The position numbers were made by a program, and so were the translations under genes. The notes beneath the pieces were generated by a model that was not told the origin of the DNA, ran no database searches, and saw only the letters and a list, made by a program, of their open reading frames with translations. 64,000 bases of DNA. Origin: Notamacropus eugenii. Its lineage: Eukaryota; Chordata; Mammalia; Diprotodontia; Macropodidae. Where the stretch lies: assembly GCF_028372415.1 (NCBI RefSeq), contig NC_092873.1, positions 355,226,128-355,290,127 on the forward strand, in the 5' to 3' direction. This document shows, one piece after another, positions 1 through 38,932 of this stretch; position 1 is the stretch's first letter; every line of letters starts with the position of its first letter.

Positions 1-700
1 TTAGACAATCCTCCAACGAATGTTTACAATCTTCCAAACTTATAGTATGACTCCAAGTGAGACCCTCATACAAGAAGACGATGATTAATGTCAATGAAGA
101 ATCCACCCTAGGGAAAGCAACCATATGTACAAAAATATTTAAAGTAGTACTTTTTGTTGTAGCAAAGAACTGGCAACTAACAGGGGGTACACATCAATTG
201 GGGAATGACTGAACAATTTGTGGTCTATTAATGTAATGGAATACTATTGTGATGGAAAAAGAAAATTGTGAAAGGAACAGATTTAGAGAAACTTGGGAAG
301 ATTTGTATGAACTGACATGAAGTAAAGTGAGTAGAACCAGGAAAACTGTATAGTGTGACTACCATATTGTAAGGGTCACCAACTTTGAAAAAATTAAAAA
401 CTGATCAGTGTAATGACCAGTCATAAATATAGAATGCTACTAATAATAAATAATACAAATAATAATAAATCACTTATTTCCATGTCTTGCTTGATAAAGA
501 AATGATAGAATAGAGGGGCAGAATAACACATTATATTTCCAGACACAGCCGATGCATAAATGCATACATGTGTTTTGCATGACTTTTTTTTATTGCAAAG
601 AAGGGCTTTTTTTTTTTTTTTGAGGAGGGGAAGAGTTATAGCGGGCACTGAGGGTAGCAATAGTGATGCAAAAGAAAAGAGCATCAGTGAAACATTTTTT
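1..700 (+). mobile_element. L1 LINE 3' end fragment, cut by window edge
   Basis: Bases 120-370 read like the end of marsupial L1 ORF2 and its 3' UTR in sense orientation (motifs 'caattggggaatgactgaac', 'ggaatactattgtgatgg', 'agtgagtagaaccagg'). The rest, to about 700, is an AT-rich continuation whose border is unclear. The copy is old and has no open frame. The left end lies outside the window. Confidence 0.5.
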
Positions 701-1240
701 AAAATACACGTATTAGAGAGCAAAAGGGAATTCAGAAGGGGTGGAAGACATTAGGCTTTGTTGATACTACTAAGCCAAGCTACATGTAATAGAGAATTTG
801 CATTTTCCTATACAATCTGTTCTGTACCTTGTATTTCTAAATGTTCATATTTGTTGAGTTCATAAAGAACAAATGGAGGAAAAAAGAGTTTTACCACCTC
901 TTCGTAAACCTACACAGCCCACATAATTCACAGTTCCAGTAAAGGTTCAGGTTTGCTCCTTCAGAGTATTGTTCCTCTGCTGTAGCTCCTTTTTCCATGA
1001 AGTCGGGGTGATCTGGGAATTCCTCTACTTGGCCCTCTTCATCTGGTGCTGGTTCTTAGATACCCTTTGAAGGGTTGGTTCCAGCAGCCTTAAGGAGGCA
1101 TCCAGGTGGCCCTTCCTGGGAACAAAGTCCAAATCTCTGTAGCCTTTCTCTGTGTTTCTTTGTTCCCAGCTTTCCAATTTCTTCAACTTTTAGAGCCCTT
1201 ATAGTCCTTTTAACGGCCAATCTCAAGGGTATAACTTAGG

Positions 1241-1486
1241 TGCCTATACCTAAGTGGCTAGTGGATAGAGCACTGGGCTTGGAATCAGGAAGATTCATCT
1301 TCATGAATTCAAATGTGACCTCAGACATAGCTGTGTGACCCTGAATAAATCACTTCACCTTGTTTACCTTAGCTCCTCATCTTTAAAACGATCTAGAGAA
1401 GAAAATGGCAAACTACTCCACTATCTTTGCTAAGAAAACCCCAAAATGAAGTCACAGAGAGTTGGACATGACTGAAATGACTGAAT
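1241..1486 (+). mobile_element. tRNA-head SINE (marsupial MAR1/WSINE1-like)
   Basis: A full-length diverged copy. The head is 'gtggatagagcactgggctt', the middle is 'agctgtgtgaccctg', and the tail reads 'aaatggcaaactactccact' followed by a 'gttggacatgactgaaatga' end. The family name is from memory. This is the commonest repeat of the window and a main reason for calling it marsupial. Confidence 0.8.
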
Positions 1487-1489
1487 ATA

Positions 1490-2530
1490 AATGACATCAA
1501 TAAATCATCATCCAATTGGATATTCCATGTCTGTCCCAAATTCAACATATTTAAAACAGAACTTTTCCCTTAAGCCCTTCCATTTTCTAGTATCTGTTTC
1601 TGTTGAAGGATTCTTCCAGTCACCCATGTTCACAACCTCAGAATCATCCTCCATTCTCCACTCTCCCTCATTCTCCATATCCAGTCAGTTGCCAAGTCTT
1701 ATTGATTAAATCTCCATATCATCTTCCTCATCCATTTTCCTTCTCTCCACTCATGCAAACATCACGCTAGTTCAAGCTCACATTACCTCTGACCTGTACT
1801 CTACTTCCTCCCAATTGGTCTCTTACCTCCAATATATCTTCCACCCAGCTGCCAAAGTAATGTTCTTGAAGCATAGATTGGACCATGCCACTTCCCTGTT
1901 CAAGAAGCTCTCATGGCTTCATATCAATAGCCTCCAGAATCAATCAACAAGCATTTATTAAGCACTTATTAGATACCAAACCAATACAAATCTCTCGGTG
2001 TAGCATTTAATCCTTCCCAATCTGGCCCCACCCTACTTTTCCAGGCTTATTACATATTACTTTTCTTCATAGGGTCTCCATTTCAGCTACCTGGCTATTT
2101 GCCTTTCCCCATACATAACATTTCATCTCCTATATCCATACCTTTGTGTAGGCCCTGTGTCCCCCCATCCTGAAATGCAGTCCCTCTCTCTGCATCCCTA
2201 GTTTCTCTCAAAGTTCAATTGAACCTTGCTATCTATTACGTTCAGGAAACTTATCTTGATGGCCCTCTAGTTTCTAAAGCTCTGTCTTCCCAGAAGGTAC
2301 TTTGCATTTATTTAGTTATTCTGCATTTACTTTTCTGTGTACATGTTGTTTTCCCCTAGTCAGTTGTTTACTCCTGAAGGACTGGGATGGCCTCCCTTGT
2401 GTTTATGTCCCCACTGTCTACCACAGTACCCAGAGCATAATAACACAATTTATTGATTGCCTGACAGGAACTTAATAAATTCATTTATTCATTTAATAAT
2501 TCATTTATTAAATGAATGAATGAATGAAAT
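1490..2530 (+). mobile_element. L2-type LINE 3' region with TGAA-rich tail
   Basis: Long pyrimidine-rich, frame-less sequence with typical L2-like 3' text such as 'ttcaagaagctctcatggct' and 'ccacagtacccagagcataa'. It ends in a degenerate TGAA/ATTT tail at 2462-2530. A short unrelated repeat ('tcaacaagcatttattaagc') is embedded near 1945. No coding capacity remains. Confidence 0.5.
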
Positions 2531-2789
2531 GTAAGTTACCTATGTGATTCTCTGTTACTATATCCATGTGGTATCAAAAAGGGGCTAGGGGACAAGACAT
2601 CTTCATATTTTGTGGAAGATTTGGGGGACGAAGAGACAGGAGGGAGTTTACCCTGGTTGTCCTGGTTATAACAGATACGTTTGTATTCCTGGGGCCTATT
2701 GAGGTGCCTAATAGGCATCTTGATTGGATATCAATAAGTAATTGATAGGTAATATAGGAAAAACCCAGAGAACGTTGTACACAGTAAAT

Positions 2790-3210
2790 GTGTGTGTGTG
2801 TGTGTGTGTGTTCGTCCTTCATTGCTGAAGAAAACCATGCCATCAGAGAAATAATGACATGACTTGCACTTCACTTTGTTTTGAGTGAGGGAGGGCTGGG
2901 TGGTGCGGTGGATAAAGCACCAGTGCAAGAGTCAGGAGGACCTGACTTCAAATCTCACCTCAGACACTTGACACTCACTAGCTGTGTGACCTTGGGCAAG
3001 TCACTTAACCCCAATTGCCTCATCCTGGGTCATCTCCAGTCATCCTGATGTATATCTGGTCACTGGATACAGATGGCTCTGGAGGAGAAGTGAGGCTGGT
3101 GACCTTGCACAGCCCTCCCTCACTCAAAAAACAAAAAAGTCAAGTGCAAGTCATGTCATCATTTCTCTGATGGCATGGTCTTCTTCGGCAACGAAGGATG
3201 AACACACACA
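2790..3210 (+). mobile_element. Composite SINE with inverted copy of its own tail
   Basis: After a (TG)n run, 2811-2898 is the reverse complement of the SINE tail at 3110-3205. The two arms of about 95-100 bp flank a normal SINE head and body (2899-3109; 'ctagctgtgtgaccttgggc'). The whole could fold into a long stem-loop. A second element with the same head-tail junction lies at 26991-27290. Confidence 0.75.
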
Positions 3211-3212
3211 GT

Positions 3213-3552
3213 AGCTATAATGTTGTAACAATGATCAACTGGAAGAGACTTGGCTACTCTGATCAATACAGTGATCCAAGATAATTCCAGAGGACTCATG
3301 ACAAAAAAAATGCTATCCACCTCGAGAGGGAGAATTGTTGGATTCTGAAAGCAAAGTGAAGTATAATTTTGTCACTTTTTAAATTTTTCTTGCACTTTTT
3401 TGCAATATTGCTAATACGTAATTTTTTTGCATGATTTCATGTGTATAATTGATATATTGCTTGCCTTCTCAATGGGTGGGAGAAGGAGGGAGAGAAGAAA
3501 GAATTTGGAACTCAAAATTTAAAAAGAATGTTAAAAATAAATAATAAATTGA
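3213..3552 (+). mobile_element. L1 LINE 3' UTR with poly(A) signal
   Basis: Sense-orientation 3' UTR of a marsupial L1: 'aatgctatccacctcgagag' and 'gaatttggaactcaaaattt' are the diagnostic blocks, followed by an A-rich end with AATAAA-like motifs near 3535-3550. It is a 5'-truncated copy. Confidence 0.65.
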
Positions 3553-3559
3553 AATGGCT

Positions 3560-3800
3560 TATAAACATAGAATCAGATTTAGAACTGGAAAAAACCTTAG
3601 AGATCATCTCAACTAGTACAACTCCTTTAATTTATTTCCTCAAATGATATAATGAATATAAAACACTTTGCAAACCAGTACTCTAGAAATTCTAGCCATT
3701 ATTTGAAAGATGAGGAAAACCTGTAAAATGAAGTTATGGGATTTGCATGAAGTCACACAAGCAGTAAGCAGCAGGTCCAGACTTAGAACCTTGGATTCTT
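3560..3800 (-). mobile_element. MIR/CORE-type SINE
   Basis: Diverged core-SINE read in reverse: 'atagaatcagatttagaact' at one side and 'gaagtcacacaagcagtaag' at the other. A short tandem of an 8-base unit ('ggattctt' three times) sits at its end, about 3795-3820. Confidence 0.5.
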
Positions 3801-4169
3801 GGATTCTTGGATTCTTAAACCAGGTTCTTGGACACCTAATCTAGCACTCTGAATTGAATGAAGCATGGAGAATAATGCAGGTTAATTAACACATAGATAT
3901 ATAGGCATAGATGTACATGCACATATTAATATACAAATTCAAACTCAAGTGTGTGTGCACACTCTCCTTAAGACTTAGATTCAGGGCTGGGATCTGTAAG
4001 CCCAGGGATGAGGTTAAGCCCAGGGATGTGGCCTGAACCTCGGACTTTTTCTCTCCTCCCCAGTGTTTGTTTTCAATTCTTTGACCCCAGGGTGGCTGGG
4101 GAGATGGGTGGGGTTGAAAGGGAGGAGACTCCTAGGAAAGCACTCCTTTAGAGATACACACATGCTCTG

Positions 4170-4288
<119 letters not shown>

Positions 4289-4299
4289 ATGCTCCATGT

Positions 4300-6379
4300 G
4301 TCCCCAGGGCCTTGATGGCTAGTTAATGATTGATGGTATTTCACATGCCATTGATTCCCAGACTCTAGCCAGGCGACCCTTAGAGGTCACCCCAGAAAGG
4401 TGGTGCCCCACGCTCTCCCTTCAACCACCAAGATCTAGGGAGGAGACTAACACTAGGAATAGTAAAGCAAAGCTGCTGCCTTCTAACCCTCACCCATGTC
4501 CTCCTGTCTTTGTCCTCCATTTTCTCTTTTTTCCTGTCCTTCAGTCTCCTGCCACCTACCCTTCATCCTTCTGGCCTTCAGGCTTGTTTCTGTCCCAAAG
4601 TTTCCCTCAAAGCTCCCTCTCTTTTAGTCATTCCCCTGTCACTCTCTCTCTTTCCATCATTCCCTCCTCTCTTTGATCCTTTGTTTTGTTCCCTCCTCCA
4701 TTTACCCCTCTCCCAGCACCTCATTTTCCTCCCATAGTCTATCTCTGTGTGCCTGCTTTCTTTAATGTCCCCCATTCTCCCTTGATTTCCCATTCCTGAT
4801 CCTCTGTCCTATATATAGAGAGAGTATTTACATATGTACTGTATATAGTCACCTCTATTTCAGTCTCCTCTCTCCAAAGTTCCCCACTGCTCCTGACCCA
4901 CAAGACTCTCCCTCTCTAATTGTTCCCTCAAACTCAATCTTTCTCCTAGCCTCTCCTGCCAGGCCTTATGGGGAGAGGGGGGGAGTTGGAAGCACAAGGA
5001 AAGGGAGATTTGAATCTGCTGGGCCCACCCCCTGCCCCCTCTTCTCTACTCTTTCAAACAGCAGACAAGAATTTTCCCCCCTTCCTTCCTAGCTCTGAAT
5101 AAGCCCATTCTCTGTCTCGGGAGTCCAGCCCCTCCGTGAGCCTCCTCCCCAGGAACAGAGATCTAACTTCAGCTCCTCCTCCCCCCCCCCCACCCTCTTG
5201 TCTGTCTAACCCCTCCCCTCTTTTTGCCTCCCTCCTTCCTCCTCAGCCAGCCACTGACACCTCATTGTTTTTCCAATGAAGACTTCTGGCTAGGAGGGTG
5301 ACTCTGGTCTGGAAGGAGGCGACCTAGGCAAAAGAAGTGGTCTGCAATGGCTCCATTTGTCGTGTGTTCTAACACCCTCACCCTCAAGGTTTTCATAGGT
5401 AACCAATGGTTTCTGGTCAGAGAGGACACTGATGGGGTCCTTGATTTCTTACTATTGAGGCTGAATCAAAGCCTAACATCTACCCCACCTAGTTGGTCTT
5501 CCTAGTCTGCTCCCACCCCAGCTCACACATAGAGTGGAAAACTGGGGAGAAGGAGGAGGATGAGAACAGAAGTAAGAATAGGGAAAGGGGGGGGGGCAAC
5601 TCTTACTTTTTACACTTTCTCCCTCATTAAGATGGTATCACTCAGCTCCCCACACCCTCACTTTCCCTAGGCTTCAAATCTCCTGTGTGAGCCAGTCAGA
5701 TTTCACTGACAATAACAGCTATCCTTGTGTTTATCTTTGTTCTGTGTGTCCCATATTCCCCCCACCATGGACTGGAATAGCCTTGCTTCTCCCCTACCAG
5801 GAGCATCCTGGTTAGGAAAAAAAAAAAGAGCTCTGGAGAGAAAGAACTCTGAGGACCTAAAGAATCCTTATGGGATGAAGGGGACCTGAAACAGAAGCCC
5901 CATAAAAGGGACTCTGGACCCAGAGAGAGTCTATAGACCATCAGAGACATTCCCCCCAAAGGAATTCTGCACAGAGACTCCCCAGATGGGTACATACCTC
6001 ACAAAGGAGACCCTAAACGTATGGAGGATGCCTTGGGCAGAGAAGTTCCACATAAAGACAGTGAACAAAGGGACATACAGACACTCCACAGAATCTTCAA
6101 AAGAGAAAACTCGCAGAAAATCCCCAAATGGACGAATCCTGGGCCCAGAGAGACTTATACAGAAGGCTCTGAACAGAGACCCATGTGAGGCAGCCTCGGT
6201 CCGACACCAAATTGAGGGGGCTGCTTAACTAACATTAACTAAATCTGTCCCTTCCCCACCTTGTAGTAGTCACTTTTCTGAGCCTGAGTTACTGCCTTTT
6301 TCTCTCAGAGCCTGAGAAGAGGATGCCTAGAATATCTCAAACTTAGTATATTCCCTTCCCTATCCTTCCACAAAAGAAC
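4300..6379. other. Single-copy ERBB2 upstream flank
   Basis: Largely repeat-free, C/T-rich DNA (4500-5250) followed by mixed sequence. I see no exon, no protein similarity and no recognised repeat. Its position 1-3 kb upstream of the ERBB2 promoter and its lack of SINEs make it a candidate regulatory flank, but no specific element can be named. Confidence 0.4.
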
Positions 6380-6604
6380 TGGAATTTGCGATCCATCCAC
6401 AGACCAAGGGCTCTGTAGACATTTCAGGAGGTCTGTGACCTTGGATGGGGAAAAAGAAATCTTTTATTTTCACTAACTTCTAATCTAACTGAAATTTAGC
6501 ATTTCCTTCAGTTACATAAAAACATTATTCTAAGAAGGGCTCCATTGGCTTCATTAGGCTGCCAAAGGGGGTCCATGACACAAAAATAGTTAAGAATCCC
6601 TGTT
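6380..6604. mobile_element. Non-autonomous hAT-type DNA transposon, copy 1
   Basis: Matches four other copies in this window (9735-9955, 15738-15929, 48218-48420, 62190-62397): an internal 'aaaacattattctaagaagg' block, a 'gtccatgacacaaaaatagt' block, and a terminal 'ttaagaatccctg' that is the inverse of the 'cagggrttcttaa' start typical of hAT ends. It contains no coding sequence. Confidence 0.55.
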
Positions 6605-6955
6605 CTAGAAGAAAGGGTTGGAGTAGATAATTGAGATGAGGATGAGCATGGGGGAAAGGAATGGAGCTTGTTAATAAAGGGAAGGGGAGCCTGGGTTAGG
6701 AGAAGATGGGGAAAGGCAGCCTTGATTAGGGTTCCCTCCAGATTAGAGGGTTGTGTAACAGTAGACTGGGAAAGCCTGGTGATGGCAAAAGTAAAGTATC
6801 CCGTCTGTCCCCAACCCCTCCTTCCAGGAACAACAGGTTTCTAAAAAAGTCTCTAGATTCAGGGGAGATTGAGGCACCCCCAGGCCTACCCAGGGAGATA
6901 GAAAGTAAAGCTGGGAGCAGCCACTGCCACTCCCAGAGACTTGTTGGAATGTAGT

Positions 6956-6980
6956 TGGGAGGGGGGGGGGGGGAGGGCGG
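6956..6980 (+). repeat. Promoter poly-G run and GC box
   Basis: Fourteen consecutive G (6957-6958 lie in a further G run interrupted by A), then 'agggcggg'. At least four G-runs lie within 30 bp on the coding strand, so a G-quadruplex could form. An Sp1/KLF-type GC box overlaps the end. Confidence 0.8.
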
Positions 6981-7010
6981 GATCGAGACCGAGCAGCGCG
7001 CTCCCGAGAA

Positions 7011-7064
7011 GGAGGAGGAGGAGGAGGAGGAGGAGGAGGAGGAGGAGGAGGAGGAGGAGGAGGA
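7011..7064 (+). repeat. (GGA)18 tract in ERBB2 promoter
   Basis: Eighteen perfect GGA units just upstream of the inferred start site. Human has a shorter, interrupted GGA stretch at the same place, so the position is conserved and the length is expanded. Such purine mirror repeats can form triplex or quadruplex DNA. Confidence 0.95.
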
Positions 7065-7283
7065 CAAGCAGTGACTGCTTTGAGGAACTACAGGAATGAA
7101 GTTGTAGAGCTGAGATTCCCCTGCAATCCTGGCTAAAAGAGAGAAGTCAGCAAAGAAGAAAAATACCTCCACTGAGCCAGTGACTCGCTCAAGGGGATTC
7201 CTGCCCGGATTGGGGTGCTTCCCAGGATCCCCTTATCTCCCAGCTCTTAGGTTCCATCGGTCCTCCTCCTGAGCCTGGGAGCC

Positions 7284-7304
7284 ATGGGCCCCGGGCCGAA
7301 GTGA
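7284..7304 (+). promoter_or_regulatory. ERBB2: Conserved ERBB2 upstream ORF (6 codons)
   Basis: An ATG at 7284 opens a six-codon frame, MGPGPK, ending at TGA 7302-7304, five bases before the ERBB2 start at 7310. Human HER2 has a six-codon uORF with the same five-base gap, known to repress translation of the main frame by limiting reinitiation. The peptide differs but length and spacing are the same, which fits a role for the geometry rather than the peptide. Confidence 0.9.
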
Positions 7305-7309
7305 GGACT

Positions 7310-36782
<29,473 letters not shown>

Positions 36783-37430
36783 TCTCTGGAAGGCCCAGAT
36801 GCTAAGATCCCCTGAAATTCTGCACTGCACTTAAAACACATTGGGGAAGGGAAAAAGGACTATTCTTGAATGCCCTCAGACTCCATATCTGGGCAGAATG
36901 AGAAGGGGCTTGCCTGACAACAGAAGGGTCTGGGTTGCTACCATCACAATGCCCCTTCTCTTCCCTTCCCTTTCCGGCAGCTCTAAGGTCCCCAGCCCCT
37001 TGCTGGGGATATATTTATTGGTTTCTGAGCTTCAGATGCCTAGACTGGAATCTTGGTTTGGAACATAACTGCAATTCAGGTGCATGTGGTCAGCTTTCTC
37101 CACTAGACACATGTCTCCCTCACCTGGCTCCCCCAGCTAGGTTTCCTACTGCAAGGGACACCAGAGATATCCAAAGGGAGATGGAAAGAAGACACATGCT
37201 CAGAGATGGCATCTTCTCATCTCCAGAGACTGAGTAACTAACTGACTAGTTTTTGCTCCAAATGGACAATGGGAGGCAGAAATCTTGGTGGGGTTGGGGA
37301 AGGACCTCCAGACCCCAAATCGTTTGTACATTGTTTCCTTTAAATTTGTTTTTTAGCTTTCTTTTTTTAATGATGAGAGGAGTGTATAGAAGAGATACAC
37401 CATGTTCTCTGCAAATATATTTTGGAAAAC
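36783..37430 (+). other. ERBB2: ERBB2 3' UTR
   Basis: About 650 bases, close to the human length. The block 'gcaaatatattttggaaaac' (37411-37430) matches the end of human ERBB2 mRNAs as I recall them. The nearest poly(A)-signal variant is AATATA at 37414-37419; there is no AATAAA just upstream. Consensus AATAAA motifs occur further on, at 37899 and 37911. Confidence 0.8.
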
Positions 37431-38295
37431 ATCTGGGCTCTTGGCCTGTGTCTGAGGATCTCCTGTACCTTCTGCCCACCTGGTCCTCAGAGCTTACATG
37501 TATCATTCTGGCCCTGTCTCGGGGGCTATGGCTGGGTGGCAGGGCCCTGACAAGAACTGGGTATGTCTTGGTCCCCAGTGATGGGTGGTGGCCAGCAATG
37601 GGGTCTAAAACCCCTTCTCCAAGATGAATCCTGGGGATGCCAGGTTATGTTTAAATGGAGCAAGCTGGATTTAGTTTAAATGTGAGGGTTAGCAGAATGG
37701 CTTAGTGAATAGAGGGCCTTAGAGTCAGGAGAGCTGACATTCACATCCTACCTCTAACATACAGATTGAGCTCTAAACTCTCAAGTGCTTCAGGCAACAC
37801 TTTGAGACTATAAATTAGAGCCGAGTTGCTGAACAGCAATGGTGGAGGAAGTTTCCACAAGGGAATTCCCTATGCTGCTGAAACCACAGATCCAGACCAA
37901 TAAATACATAAATAAAGAAGAGTACTACTGAAGAAGCTTCAGAGAGGGAAGAAATTCCTTCCTTTGGGGTTTCCAAGCATGGGAGAACTTTGTGAACTTG
38001 AGGAAAGGGCCATCAGATATGATGGGAAGGAAACCAAGTGACCTCTGCCAAGTCTGTTTCTGGATAAGGATTCCAATCCCTTGGTAGAAAGGGGGGTACA
38101 TCTGTTGTTTTGGAGTGGGACCAAGTGAGTGGGGGGGCTGTGTTGGGGAGGGACTGAGAGGGGGCAGGATAGGTGGCTAAGCTCAGCTTTCTGGGCATGG
38201 ATTTTTGCCTCCTCCTTCCCTCCCTTCTTTCCTTCTTTTTCTTTTCTGTTCCTAAGCTAAAAAGACACCTTAAGCTGGATATACTACAGAGGGGA
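37431..38295. other. ERBB2-MIEN1 convergent intergenic gap
   Basis: About 865 bp between the inferred poly(A) sites of the two genes. It holds a MIR-type SINE (+, 37685-37800) and two AATAAA motifs on the + strand (37899, 37911). The rest is unremarkable. Confidence 0.7.
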
Positions 38296-38848
38296 AAGAG
38301 TAGCAGTGTCACTTTATTGCCAACAATTGGTGTTTCCCCTAAAGTAAGGGAATGTGCCGTGTGTGAGAAATAAATTAGAAGTTTGGTGGCATCTCATTGG
38401 CACTGCCAGGTGAGAGAGGATACAGGCATCTTTGAGGCACTGTTTGTGCGTGTGTGTGTGTGTGCGTGCACACATTTGTAGATGGGAAATTTCTATGAAA
38501 CACTGGGGGTGGGGTTAGGGGTTCTTCCCCTACTCTGAGCTTGGGTTGAAGGTTCCCTCTCTAGGGACATAGCAGCCAGGCTTGTACCTGGAATCTCCAA
38601 AGCTCTTGCCCCTGGCTTCACCAAGAAGTGGCTGGGATCTCTCAGCACAGAGGGAGTGGGGAGAGAGGTGACAAGACCAAGAGGGTTGCTGGGGATGAAC
38701 CGATGCTTGGTCAGTGAAATGGGCTCTCTTATCCTAATCTCCAATGAGGAAGGATTTTGCTAAGATGGAGAGGATCCCAATGTGGGAGGGGCATCCAGGA
38801 CACAGGAGAGGAGCCCTGACCCAGGAGGGAACTGGAGATCTTGCAGGG
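38296..38848 (-). other. MIEN1: MIEN1 3' UTR with AATAAA
   Basis: Read on the minus strand from the stop to a consensus AATAAA at 38318-38313, with cleavage expected about 15-20 bases beyond. Length about 550 bases. A short TG run lies at 38448-38465. Confidence 0.75.
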
Positions 38849-38932
38849 TCACAGGATGACACAGGGGGGGCGGCTATTGGTGATCTTTTGCAGAGGTTCT
38901 CCACTACTGGCTCTTCGAATAGCCTCAATGAG
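38849..38932 (-). CDS. MIEN1: MIEN1 exon 4 (coding part)
   Basis: 84 nt including [23 protein letters not shown] then RPPCVIL. The terminal CVIL box (Leu at the end) favours geranylgeranylation. Confidence 0.96.
   Translation of the reverse strand, partial: LIEAIRRASSGEPLQKITNSRPPCVIL

Larger units (their letters stand above)
6895..7110 (+). promoter_or_regulatory. ERBB2: ERBB2 proximal promoter
   Basis: Several blocks match the human HER2 promoter as I remember it: the palindrome arms 'ctgggag'/'ctcccag' (6911-6917 and 6930-6936), 'cttgttggaatgtagttggg' (6940-6959), a GC box at 6974-6980, the GGA tract (7011-7064), an ETS-type core GAGGAA (about 7081-7086), and 'ggaatgaagttgtagagctg' (7092-7111), which marks the human start-site region. 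The human CCAAT box and TATA-like motif have no clear counterpart. The transcription start is inferred to be about 7085-7115. Confidence 0.85.

Noticed and set aside
421-723. 100-residue reverse frame with hydrophobic stretches
   Set aside because: Poly-T and LINE-derived text, no homology, no supporting gene structure.
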